From positions 186,001 to 250,000 of the forward strand of contig CAKNEZ010000019.1 of the NCBI GenBank assembly GCA_930367205.1: 64,000 bases of DNA, given 5' to 3'. The DNA is from Acanthosoma haemorrhoidale (Eukaryota; Arthropoda; Insecta; Hemiptera; Acanthosomatidae). Positions within the stretch are counted from its first letter, which is position 1. Each line of letters begins with the position of its first letter. The translations under genes were made by a program, and so were the position numbers. Positions 18,849 to 29,310 of the stretch are shown piece after piece. The notes below the pieces were generated by a model. That model saw nothing but the letters and a program-made list of their open reading frames with translations, searched no databases and was not told where the DNA came from.

Positions 18849-19964
18849 CTAATATACAGTTCCTATAACCGGTATTTCAGAACCACTGTAATTTGCCAAT
18901 TTGTTATCAGTTTTATTTATTTTCTCTTTAATTTTCAAATTTTCATAGTCGCTTTTTTTTAAAACATTGCATTCCGCCCCTGTATCGAGCTTGACTGAAA
19001 GTGAAGTTTTGCTTTCCAATATATTTATAGATAATTCCCAACCCTTTTGAACATTATTTATTTTTAGGATTCTCCCTAAAGTGCACATTTCAGCATCCTC
19101 TCCCTCAATCATACTTACATTATTTATATTTCGAGTTATTCTACACATTTTTGCAAAATGATTTATCCTATTACATTTAATACAAATTTTACCGTAGGCT
19201 GGGCAATTTCTATACCCATGGACGTTGCCGCATTTATTGCACCTCAATCGCTGCTGGCTTCCATATTGCTGCTCTTGTTGCAGTGATGTCTTGCTGCTAT
19301 CGCTGGTACTTGGTTTCGACGTCCACGGCTGCGTACTCACTCTCAGATTACTCGTCGCTGCTTTGGTTCTTCTCCTTTGCTGTACTATATTTATTTCCTC
19401 TTCTTCTGTACCTCGCAACGTCTCTATTCTTTGTTTTGCTAACTCCGCCACTTTGCATAAATTAGTACATTTATCTAGTGTTAGATCATCTTCCCGCAAC
19501 AATCTATCTTTCACTTGTTCATCCTGTATACCACTTACAATTTGATCTTTTATAAGGCTATCCTTCAATGTTTCAAATGCACAATCAACACTTAACTTTT
19601 TCAAATCTGTAATGAAATCATCGAATGACTCACCCTTTCTCTGTTTACGTTGAAAAAAATTAAATCTTGCCACCGTCTCGTATTTTTTAGGTATGCAATA
19701 ATCTTCAAAAGCTTTAACTACAATTGCGTATTTCTTCTGTTCTTCTGCCGTTAAATTAAAGGTTTCATATTTATCTTGTGCATCTTCTCCTAATACGCTC
19801 AACAGTATACCAACTTTTACTTCATCTTTTTTATCTTGTGCTTCGATAGCCGACAAGTAATGATTAAACTTGCTATACCACCTTTTCCATGCTTCTGCTA
19901 TATTTCCTTCGAAAATAAATTGTTCTGGCGGTTTCAAATTCACATGTCCTACCGACTGTGCCAT
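18849..19964 (-). CDS. Gypsy A Gag with protease start
   Basis: A 371-residue frame. The capsid region (1-190) is helical and ends in an E-rich stretch. Two zinc knuckles follow: C242-x2-C245-x3-H249-x4-C254, and C261-x2-C264-x4-H269-x4-C274. The retropepsin active site DTGAE is at 327-331. The start codon is unusual: the A of ATG is the last base of the 5' LTR and TG is the first two bases of the primer-binding site, so codons 1-6 (MAQSVG) lie in that site. The protease continues beyond the stop in another frame. Confidence 0.9.
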   Translation of the reverse strand: MAQSVGHVNLKPPEQFIFEGNIAEAWKRWYSKFNHYLSAIEAQDKKDEVKVGILLSVLGEDAQDKYETFNLTAEEQKKYAIVVKAFEDYCIPKKYETVARFNFFQRKQRKGESFDDFITDLKKLSVDCAFETLKDSLIKDQIVSGIQDEQVKDRLLREDDLTLDKCTNLCKVAELAKQRIETLRGTEEEEINIVQQRRRTKAATSNLRVSTQPWTSKPSTSDSSKTSLQQEQQYGSQQRLRCNKCGNVHGYRNCPAYGKICIKCNRINHFAKMCRITRNINNVSMIEGEDAEMCTLGRILKINNVQKGWELSINILESKTSLSVKLDTGAECNVLKKSDYENLKIKEKINKTDNKLANYSGSEIPVIGTVY

Positions 19965-20111
19965 GTCAGAATGAAAGACATAGGTTGATTGAATATAAGT
20001 AATAATTTATTAACCATTAAATAAGTACATTTTAATCACAAGTTATATAGGTTAGATTAATATTGTCAGCCGGCTTTGTTTATTTAATAGAGATAACAAA
20101 ACCATATGACA
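19964..20111 (-). repeat. 5' LTR of Gypsy A
   Basis: 148 bp; its inner end donates the first base of the gag ATG. Its outer edge abuts the tandem array that starts at 20115. Confidence 0.93.
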
Positions 20112-20114
20112 CTA

Positions 20115-23100
20115 GTGACATAATAAGATAGAACGAGGGAAATGCATAACGTAAAAGGTTCTTCCATACGAAACATCCCCAAGTGTGTTGTTGTACACGT
20201 ATAAATCTTTATGGAAGCCTAGAAAGAAAGAGTCATCTTCGCCTTACACTGTTATCTTAAAGGAGTTCGTTAATTCTGTGAAAACAGGGCATTGCATTTG
20301 GTGGGATATTTTTTTAATACCGACTACGGCGTATTCAATTTACTTATTGATTTATTTCGCTGTATTTTACAGACACACCCAGAGAATTTCTCCCGGTTTT
20401 GAATTCCGGCTCTGCTACCCTCTTTAAATTATATAACGATAAAAAAATGTATTCCGGTCAGGATATATATAATATAATAGAAAAAAGTCTAAATCCATGT
20501 TATGTAACTAGCTATCTCACGTTTGAACTACCTTTTCATCAGAAATAATTATAATTCTTCAAATATTCACGAACTAGGTGATTTGGCCTATAAACTTCTA
20601 TTGAGTAATTTAACTTATTTATTTTACTCTAAAAGCATCAATACGTTTCGAGGAAAAGATGTAATATCAGCAAAGATGCGGCAGGACTTTAGATTAGTTG
20701 AACATTTGTGCTACCAGGTAGCAGCAGCAGCAGGAGGAGGGTATCGGGGCCGCGAGCGATGGAATGCCGTCGCTTGGGCATTTTCATTCTCGCCCTAATT
20801 CTATTTCATTATGAATATTCATGATAATTCGACAATTAGATGAATCGTATCGGTTGGATGGGATGGATGTTCCCGGTACTTTAAAGTTTTTCTATGACGC
20901 TGGTATATGTCAAAGCCTATTCACTTCCCGGAGTTATTGTTTGTCATGGCGTCAACCCTAGGAGAAATTTCCAATATATCAGTTAACTCTGGTCTCCCTT
21001 CAAAGCGAATAAATCTTTCGCCTTTTACTAAAGATTTCCGTGGAGGGGGACTTTTGATGAGTCTATAATCAATTTTTTGTCAGAACTCCGCCCTCGGGTG
21101 GGGTCATATATTCTTATCATCTCGCCTCATTCGAATGAACATACATGCCATTTTGTGTGTGCTGCTGCGTTGAGTCTTGACTGAATGACCAACTCATAAA
21201 AAAGCTCTACTTACCATACCTACCGAATAGATTCTTCTACATAGGGAAAAAACTTGTAAGAATTTCCCTGACAAAAAAGGATCCTCCTATCTTTCCTTCA
21301 ACGTTTGATTTCAAATCTGAGAGCTTTCAAAAAATAAACGAAATTTCCCCGGTCTCATCATTAAATAATACCTCAATCCCGTAAAAAATATAGATGATGA
21401 ATTAATTAATTTGTCTAAACCTCCCTTGTCATTTTTCTTAAACCATCAATAAGCACACTCGGTGTCCTCATGTAACCGATTAAAAAACACAATCGTTCGT
21501 TGCGATTAATTTTAATTTTATTTAATCGAATTTTAGACTATTTCGCCACAGTTAAAGTGTTCCAACATCATTTATTGTTTGTGTGCAAAACAAATCAACC
21601 GTCAATATATGGAGAGGCGTCATAAAACACAATCTTAATATTAAACTGTACATCTACAAGTTTCCTTCCATCGGGCTTATCCAAGTGCATGCCGATTAAG
21701 TAGAATGCGACTAAATACAAATACATTTTGATCGTAGAGACAACAAAAGTATACATTTTAATTTAAATGGAAATAAATTACGATTACCATGCGATTGTTG
21801 TCCAAACAAAACTTAGCACACGTTTAAAAATATCATTTTCTCCAATCATAAATAGAGCTAGCTATACTAGCAAAAAAGTAGTCTAGAACAGAGTATGTCA
21901 AAACGTTGGACATTAATAAATGTATGCAGTGGTTAGTTAATAACTCATTTTATCAACCTAAGCCGACCTTCCAAGAAACTCTACTACAAAAGTTTTTCTA
22001 TAGACGTTTTTGTCACAGGTTCACTGTATAATACATAAGTCTGCCAGATCCCTTTTATTTGGAGTGAGCAGGTATTAGCGGTGGTAACAGATTCTTCGAT
22101 CTTAAGGGTTCGGTAGGAATATGTGCCATTATGTTTATGCTCTGCTATTTGGAGTTTGTTAACCCGGAAAGGTTTACTCTAGCTTGGACAGTCAGTCTTC
22201 CGCTGATATTGTTATACCATCGTTTACACATTCCGGAGGGATTCCACTGTTCCAATATGAAAGTTAAAATGACTTTAGACGAGTCTGTAGGCAATCGGAG
22301 GTTAAAGAAGTGGAGGATCCATTCATTTCCCCTTGCTAAGACGTCTGATGTATCAATGCCTGTACGGTACGGCCAGGGAGTGAGTGTGGATAAACATCTT
22401 TTCCGGCTGCTAGGAAGTTTAGAATTCTACCGGCTACGGCTACCCCCTGGTGACATAATATGATAGAACGAGGGAAATGCATAACGTAAAAGGTTCTTCC
22501 ATACGAAACATCCCCAAGTGTGTTGTTGTACACGTATAAATCTTTATGGAAGCCTAGAAAGAAAGAGTCATCTTCGCCTTACACTGTTATCTTAAAGGAG
22601 TTCGTTAATTCTGTGAAAACAGGGCATTGCATTTGGTGGGATATTTTTTTAATACCGACTACGGCGTATTCAATTTACTTATTGATTTATTTCGCTGTAT
22701 TTTACAGACACACCCAGAGAATTTCTCCCGGTTTTGAATTCCGGCTCTGCTACCCTCTTTAAATTATATAACGATAAAAAAATGTATTCCGGTCAGGATA
22801 TATATAATATAATAGAAAAAAGTCTAAATCTAAGTTATGTAACTAGCTATCTCACGTTTGAACTACCTTTTCATCAGAAATAATTATAATTCTTCAAATA
22901 TTCACGAACTAGGTGATTTGGCCTATAAACTTCTATTGAGTAATTTAACTTATTTATTTTACTCTAAAAGCATCAATACGTTTCGAGGAAAAGATGTAAT
23001 ATCAGCAAAGATGCGGCAGGACTTTAGATTAGTTGAACATTTGTGCTACCAGGTAGCAGCAGCAGCAGGAGGAGGGTATCGGGGCCGCGAGCGATGGAAT

Positions 23101-23543
23101 GCCGTCGCTTGGGCATTTTCATTCTCGCCCTAATTCTATTTCATTATGAATATTCATGATAATTCGACAATTAGATGAATCGTATCGGTTGGATGGGATG
23201 GATGTTCCCGGTACTTTAAAGTTTTTCTATGACGCTGGTATATGTCAAAGCCTATTCACTTCCCGGAGTTATTGTTTGTTATGGCGTCAACCCTAGGAGA
23301 AATTTCCAATATATCAGTTACCCATATACCCATTTTTAAACCGAAGGTGAGCCCCATCACCCATTTTTAAACCGAAGGTGAGCCCCATCACCTAGATTTG
23401 TATTTCATAGTATTTTCCTATTAACCACAATCTGTATTGTTGAGTAACACGAACTCCTTCAAATGCATCTGTGCATAGCAGGATAAGGAGAAATTTGTAA
23501 AGTTTCTTTTAATATTTTCATTGTATAACTTCATGGGGTTTAG

Positions 23544-23585
<42 letters not shown>

Positions 23586-25576
23586 CAGTTAACTCTGGTC
23601 TCCCTTCAAAGCGAATAAATCTTTCGCCTTTTACTAAAGATTTCCGTGGAGGGGGACTTTTGATGAGTCTATAATCAATTTTTTGTCAGAACTCCGCCCT
23701 CGGGTGGGGTCATATATTCTTATCATCTCGCCTCATTCGAATGAACATACATGACATTTTGTGTGTGCTGCTGCATTGAGTCTTGACTGAATGACCAACT
23801 CATAAAAAAGCTCTACTTACCATACCTACCGAATAGATTCTTCTACATAGGGAAAAAACTTGTAAGAATTTCCCTGACAAAAAAGGATCCTCCTATCTTT
23901 CCTTCAACGTTTGATTTCAAATCTGAGAGCTTTCAAAAAATAAACGAAATTTCCCCGGTCTCATCATTAAATAATACCTCAATCCCGTAAAAAATATAGA
24001 TGATGAATTAATTAATTTGTCTAAACCTCCCTTGTCATTTTTCTTAAACCATCAATAAGCACACTCGGTGTCCTCATGTAACCGATTAAGAAACACAATC
24101 GTTCGTTGCGATTAATTTTAATTTTATTTAATCGAATTTTAGACTATTTCGCCACAGTTAAAGTGTTCCAACATCATTTATTGTTTGTGTGCAAAACAAA
24201 TCAACCGTCAATATATGGAGAGGCGTCATAAAACACAATCTTAATATTAAACTGTACATCTACAAGTTTCCTTCCATCGGGCTTATCCAAGTGCATGCCG
24301 ATTAAGTAGAATGCGACTAAATACAAATACATTTTGATCGTAGAGACAACAAAAGTATACATTTTAATTTAAATGGAAATAAATTACGATTACCATGCGA
24401 TTGTTGTCCAAACAAAACTTAGCACACGCTTAAAAATATCATTTTCTCCAATCATAAATAGAGCTAGCTATACTAGCAAAAAAGTAGTCTAGAACAGAGT
24501 ATGTCAAAACGTTGGACATTAATAAATGTATGCAGTGGTTAGTTAATAACTCATTTTATCAACCTAAGCCGACCTTCCAAGAAACTCTACTACAAAAGTT
24601 TTTCTATAGACGTTTTTGTCACAGGTTCACTGTATAATACATAAGTCTGCCAGATCCCTTTTATTTGGAGTGAGCAGGTATTAGCGGTGGTAACAGATTC
24701 TTCGATCTTAAGGGTTCGGTAGGAATATGTGCCATTATGTTTATGCTCTGCTATTTGGAGTTTGTTAACCCGGAAAGGTTTACTCTAGCTTGGACAGTCA
24801 GTCTTCCGCTGATATTGTTATACCATCGTTTACACATTCCGGAGGGATTCCACTGTTCCAATATGAAAGTTAAAATGACTTTAGACGAGTCTGTAGGCAA
24901 TCGGAGGTTAAAGAAGTGGAGGATCCATTCATTTCCCCTTGCTAAGACGTCTGATGTATCAATGCCTGTACGGTACGGCCAGGGAGTGAGTGTGGATAAA
25001 CATCTTTTCCGGCTGCTAGGAAGTTTAGAATTCTACCGGCTACGGCTACCCCCTGGTGACATAATAAGATAGAACGAGGGAAATGCATAACGTAAAAGGT
25101 TCTTCCATACGAAACATCCCCAAGTGTGTTGTTGTACACGTATAAATCTTTATGGAAGCCTAGAAAGAAAGAGTCATCTTCGCCTTACACTGTTATCTTA
25201 AAGGAGTTCGTTAATTCTGTGAAAACAGGGCATTGCATTTGGTGGGATATTTTTTTAATACCGACTACGGCGTATTCAATTTACTTATTGATTTATTTCG
25301 CTGTATTTTACAGACACACCCAGAGAATTTCTCCCGGTTTTGAATTCCGGCTCTGCTACCCTCTTTAAATTATATAACGATAAAAAAATGTATTCCGGTC
25401 AGGATATATATAATATAATAGAAAAAAGTCTAAATCCAAGTTATGTAACTAGCTATCTCACGTTTGAACTACCTTTTCATCAGAAATAATTATAATTCTT
25501 TAAATATTCACGAACTAGGTGATTTGGCCTATAACCTTCTATTGAGTGATTTAACTTATTTATTTTATTCTAAAGG
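20115..25576 (+). repeat. Tandem array of a 2335-bp unit
   Basis: Unit starts, read as GTGACATAAT, are at 20115, 22450 and 25056. The first interval is 2335 bp. The second is 2606 bp, and subtracting a 271-bp insertion plus target duplication gives exactly 2335 bp. The copies differ at only a handful of positions (for example AAGAT or ATGAT near the start, CCATG/CTAAG/CCAAG about 390 bp in). The third copy stops after about 520 bp, where the Gypsy B pol begins. Each copy carries short frames of 80, 91 and 110 codons with no recognisable domain, conserved only because the copies are nearly identical. The array may be a recent macrosatellite-type duplication or an assembly artefact. Confidence 0.9.
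23321..23581 (+). mobile_element. LINE 3' tail inserted in unit 2 of the array
   Basis: A 261-bp insertion absent from unit 1. It is flanked by the 10-bp duplication ATATCAGTTA (23311-23320 and 23582-23591) and ends in a long poly(A). It begins with a 33-bp direct repeat of CATTTTTAAACCGAAGGTGAGCCCCAT-type sequence. The AAGGTGAGCCCCATCACC motif ties it to the LINE D family (60.3 and 61.2 kb), and the downstream part resembles the tail at 36.4 kb. The insertion postdates the tandem duplication. Confidence 0.88.
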
Positions 25577-27527
25577 CCGGCTAACCCTTAACATCGCGAA
25601 ATGCGTGCTAGGACAGCCCGAAGTTGGATACCTAGGGTACCATGTCTCACCCCAGGGCATCGTTCCATCACCAGCTAAAGTACAGGTAATCTTAGATTAC
25701 CCCCGACCTACTACGATACGAGACCTCAGACGTTTTCTCGGAATGGTCAACTTTTATCGCCGATGCTTAACTAACGCAGCTGAGCACCAGAGCGTACTTA
25801 ACGCCTACTTACAAGGCGCCAAGAAAAATGACCGTACCATCGTCAACTGGACCGAAGAAGCTGCTAGCGCTTTCGAGGAAACCCGCAGGACTCTGGCGAA
25901 CGCCGCCTATCTCGCTCATCCATCAACAGACGGGCAGCTAATCCTAGCCACTGACGCCAGTGACACAGCTATGGGTGCAGCACTACAACAGATGGAGGGC
26001 GGCGCGTTACGGCCTATTGGCTTCTTCAGCCGCGCTTTTAACACTGCTCAGTCAAAATACAGCACCTTCGATAGAGAGCTATTAGCTATCTACGAAGCAG
26101 TCAAATATTTTCGACAGCTTCTCGAAGCGCGGGAAGTAATCATTTATACAGACCACAAACCGCTCACCCACGCCATGGCCCAACAAAGTGACACTTCCTG
26201 CCCACGACGTATGCGATACCTAAATTACATAGCTCAATTCACGACAGAAATACGCTATTGTAAGGGTGAGGACAACGTCGTGGCGGATGCCCTCTCACGC
26301 ATAGAAGCCATCTGTGTCCCGGAAAATTTTCAAAAATTACACACGGCTCAAGTAGAAGATCAAGAATTAACAGTCTTCAGGGAACAGAACGCCACATGCA
26401 GGTTAGAGCCCGTTAACATCCCCGGCAGCGACATTTCTCTCATTTGCGAGACCTCACTGGGGGAGCCAAGGCCGTACTTGCCTTCGGGCTTTCGAAGATC
26501 CACCTTCGACCAGCTGCACAGCCTAAGCCACCCAGGAGTAAGAGCAAGTCGGAAAATGATGAGCCAGAGGTTTTTTTGGCCGGGTATGAACGCTGACGTG
26601 GCTCGATGGGCACGATGTTGTATAGCATGCCAGACCTCTAAAGTACACCGCCACACCATAACCCCTCCAGGGCAATTGGCGGCCGCGGGGAGGTTCGAGC
26701 ACGTGCACATCGACCTCGTAAGACCCCTACCAACTTCAGAAGGCAAGCGATACATCCTCACCATGATTGACCGAGCCACGGGATGGCCTGAGGCAATTCC
26801 ACTTGGCAACATGGAAGCTACCACCGTAGCCGACGCCTTCTTTAGTGGCTGGGTTGCCAGGTTCGGCACACCTATTCGAATAACGACTGACCAAGGCCGT
26901 CAGTTTGAATCAGAGTTGTTCACGAGACTGACCCGCCTCCTGAGTGTCGAGAGAATTCGGACCACCGCCTACCATCCACAGTCAAACGGCCGAATTGAAC
27001 GATGTCACCGCTCGCTGAAAACCGCACTAACCGCCCATTCACAACACCGTCAGTGGACGCGAAGCCTACCAGCAGTCCTGCTCGGCCTACGAAGTGTAAT
27101 CAAAGAGGACCTAGGGTGCAGTGTCGCCGAGCGAACATACAAAAAACCCTTACGCCTTCCCGGAGAATACTTTACACCAACACAAGTAGATCTTGACGTT
27201 CGACGCAACATCACTCAACACCGGGAAGACACGAAGAAGACGTTCATTAGCAAAGACCTCAACACCTGCACACACGTCTTCGTTCGACAAGAACACCGGC
27301 GTAGCCTCGAACCGGCTTATACTGGTCCGCACCCAGTAGTCAGCAGGAATAATAAAACCATAGTCATAATGGCAGATAATAAGGAGACTCGCATTTCCCT
27401 AGACCGTGTCAAGCCAGCTTATTTGCAAAACACCACCGAAAGTTTACCTACACCGGGTGAACCAGAGGAATTAGGAAACACTCCACCACCATACCTCTGC
27501 ACGAGAAGTTCGGTAGCGCGACGGTAA
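25464..27527 (+). CDS. Gypsy B pol (RT end, RNase H, integrase) fused to array sequence
   Basis: A 687-residue open frame. The first 37 residues come from the tandem-repeat unit; Gypsy similarity starts at codon 38 (25575) with the end of RT (GRLTLNIAKC, YLGYHVS). RNase H follows with D164, E205, D230 and D275. Integrase has H352, H356, C386 and C389, then the catalytic D417, D476 and E512 with 35-residue spacing. The upstream RT with its YxDD motif is missing, so the ORF cannot support retrotransposition. RNase H and integrase look intact. The style (FLGMVNFYRR, STFDRELLAIY) is like the CsRn1 group of insect Gypsy elements, different from Gypsy A. Confidence 0.93.
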   Translation: MNYLFIRNNYNSLNIHELGDLAYNLLLSDLTYLFYSKGRLTLNIAKCVLGQPEVGYLGYHVSPQGIVPSPAKVQVILDYPRPTTIRDLRRFLGMVNFYRRCLTNAAEHQSVLNAYLQGAKKNDRTIVNWTEEAASAFEETRRTLANAAYLAHPSTDGQLILATDASDTAMGAALQQMEGGALRPIGFFSRAFNTAQSKYSTFDRELLAIYEAVKYFRQLLEAREVIIYTDHKPLTHAMAQQSDTSCPRRMRYLNYIAQFTTEIRYCKGEDNVVADALSRIEAICVPENFQKLHTAQVEDQELTVFREQNATCRLEPVNIPGSDISLICETSLGEPRPYLPSGFRRSTFDQLHSLSHPGVRASRKMMSQRFFWPGMNADVARWARCCIACQTSKVHRHTITPPGQLAAAGRFEHVHIDLVRPLPTSEGKRYILTMIDRATGWPEAIPLGNMEATTVADAFFSGWVARFGTPIRITTDQGRQFESELFTRLTRLLSVERIRTTAYHPQSNGRIERCHRSLKTALTAHSQHRQWTRSLPAVLLGLRSVIKEDLGCSVAERTYKKPLRLPGEYFTPTQVDLDVRRNITQHREDTKKTFISKDLNTCTHVFVRQEHRRSLEPAYTGPHPVVSRNNKTIVIMADNKETRISLDRVKPAYLQNTTESLPTPGEPEELGNTPPPYLCTRSSVARR

Positions 27528-28062
27528 ATATAAAATAGACATTACTGATAAAATATAAGTTATTTTTTTTTTTTTTTAGTTGTTTCGAAATATACGCTAT
27601 AATATTTTTATATATTATATTAGGACCTAAGTTACCACTTGTTACTATAAGTCATTTTATATATTTTTTTTGTTTTTTCTCGTTCGTAAATGTTAATAGC
27701 GATCAATAGACCACAACAATTGTAAAATAATGTTAGTCAAACGTGTATGTAAATATGTATATCTTAATACTTGTGACTGTTTGTAGTGGTTACATTTTAA
27801 TTATTTAACTGGGTCTGTTATCAAGTACAATGTTGATTCTTTTATTCCCATTCAGGTAAAAGATAAAATTTTTTTAAGGAAAGAGCTATTTAATTGTTTA
27901 TTTGTAATAATTGTTCTACAAATAATGTCCAATGTACACAAAAGTGTAAGCGTTTAAGAAAAAATTGATAGACATATGTTTGTATTATGTACGTTTTTAT
28001 TATGCAATGTAATTCAATATATGAAAACTGTCAAACTTGTATAGGGCAATTTGGGGGAGCCC
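27528..28062 (+). other. Untranslated 3' region of Gypsy B
   Basis: AT-rich sequence without genes. It ends in AATTTGGGGGAG (28049-28060), which looks like a polypurine tract in front of the LTR that starts at 28063. Confidence 0.5.
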
Positions 28063-28685
28063 TGTGGCGATTCTTAGTATATAAAGTGAAATCACCCTAT
28101 ACGTTATTGCAGATATATTATAGACAAAGGTAAATAACATGAACAAAAGTAAATTATTATAAATCTATTAGCAATAAAGAAAAGCAGAAGCAAGTAACAT
28201 GAGACGGGACAACAACTGTCAGTCATAAATTAGAGAGACCCTTACAGCCCAGGCCTGCGGGACCCTTGTCACATGTAAACCACAGCCTAAGTGGTCCTGT
28301 CAGCAGTCTGACAGATTACTGAGAATCGGCATGCTCCTTACCACATGTTAGGATCTCGCAGGCCCTAAGGAACCTTTTTGTTCAGCCCTCCGAGGAGGCG
28401 TGGGCCATATTTAACGGAGGAGGCTAGCCCCAGACAGTCAGTCTTTTCGCGCCGTTCCTCCGTGATACTTGCTTCTGTTCAAACTCTGAAACTTTGACTT
28501 ATTCTTTATGAATCCTCTGTACCCCTTGAACATAGTGCATTGTCGGGGCACATACCTATCAGAAATGGAGTCAGATGTTAACGCCGACCTGGAACGATTG
28601 TCCAGGTCACAAACTTGAACAATTCGCACTTGTCACCAGGGCTAGAGAGCTTGGGCACTCCCCTAGTGACATTTCCCGACACGGT
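28063..28685 (+). mobile_element. LTR plus gag-start fragment (family L copy 2), 3' of Gypsy B
   Basis: A candidate LTR of 499 bp (28063 TGTGGCGA to 28561 CCTATCA), preceded by a purine tract, so it fits as the 3' LTR of Gypsy B. It is followed by ATGGAGTCAGATGTTAAC, the same gag-like start as at 15082 and near 53290, which reaches a stop within 20 codons. A gag start after a 3' LTR suggests a tandem arrangement or a shared LTR, with the second copy truncated near 28685. Confidence 0.55.
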
Positions 28686-28921
28686 TTTTGACGTCAGTCG
28701 TGTTGATGTCATTGAAAATGATTCTAGTTCCTTTCTTTTTATTTCATATTTGATTTTAGTCTCTTCGTCTCCAATTTCTCTCGCCATTATCTTGAGGCTA
28801 TATCGTCTAAAATGAAAACAATCCATAACTAACTCAGCTTTTTACGAAACCTCAGTTTTCCATTTCTCATGAAAAAAAAAAAAATAAAAATCAATACAAA
28901 CATAATTTTTTTTATTATTAA

Positions 28922-29310
28922 TAATTCTTTATTGTGCTAAAATTACAATGTGCCTTATAAGGCAATAAGTAATTGAGATAAATGTTCTCATTCTTTTAGG
29001 CTGACCAAGAGCGCGAGAGGACATGATTGGAGAAACTGGCCATTGCCAGGACTCCCACTGTCACACATTTATAGCAGGTCACGAGGCCACTGCCGTTTCA
29101 GTCCGTGAGGAGGATTATAGGGATGAGTGCAGTGCAATGACTGTGCTAGGGGATTAGGGTGGTTGGATAGGTTACTATGGATTTTCATGAACTTGGAAGG
29201 GATGGAGTTCAAGAATGTAGTGTATATTAAGATCGTTATGAAGGGTTTTGTTGCTGACGTAATAAGGGGCATTGTTCTCAGGACTTTTGATTGAAAGGAT
29301 TGGATCAAAT
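28922..29310 (-). mobile_element. LINE family A copy 2
   Basis: The minus-strand frame 29338-29069 contains IQSFQSKVLRTM and SNHPNPLAQSL, typical of the C-terminus of Jockey-clade ORF2, and then KRQWPRDLL. This is the copy that identifies the family. The 3' end shows AATAAAG followed by an AATTATTAATAATAA-type tail. Confidence 0.75.

Larger units (their letters stand above)
15760..20111 (-). mobile_element. Ty3/Gypsy LTR retrotransposon A, nearly complete
   Basis: LTRs of 148 bp lie at 15760-15907 and 19964-20111, starting TGTCA and ending TGACA, with 4 differences between them (about 97% identity), so the insertion is fairly young. Transcription is on minus. A purine-rich tract (AAAAGAAAA...CAGAGA, about 15908-15935) precedes the 3' LTR. 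A primer-binding site TGGCACAGTCGGTAGGA lies immediately after the 5' LTR and resembles the complement of a tRNA-Ser 3' end. Gag-pro, RT, RNase H and integrase follow in order, with frameshifts in RT and RNase H. Flanks do not form a 4-5 bp target duplication (CTAC left, CTAG right), and left and right neighbours are different sequences, so one end has been rearranged. Confidence 0.93.

Noticed and set aside
20185..25368. Identical 80, 91 and 110-codon frames repeated in the array, as if a conserved gene family
   Set aside because: All sequence of the 2335-bp unit is equally conserved, including non-coding parts, so the frames are explained by recent duplication, and no domain is seen.
26360..26869. 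169-codon minus-strand frame opposite Gypsy B integrase
   Set aside because: Shadow of the GC-rich pol ORF on the other strand.
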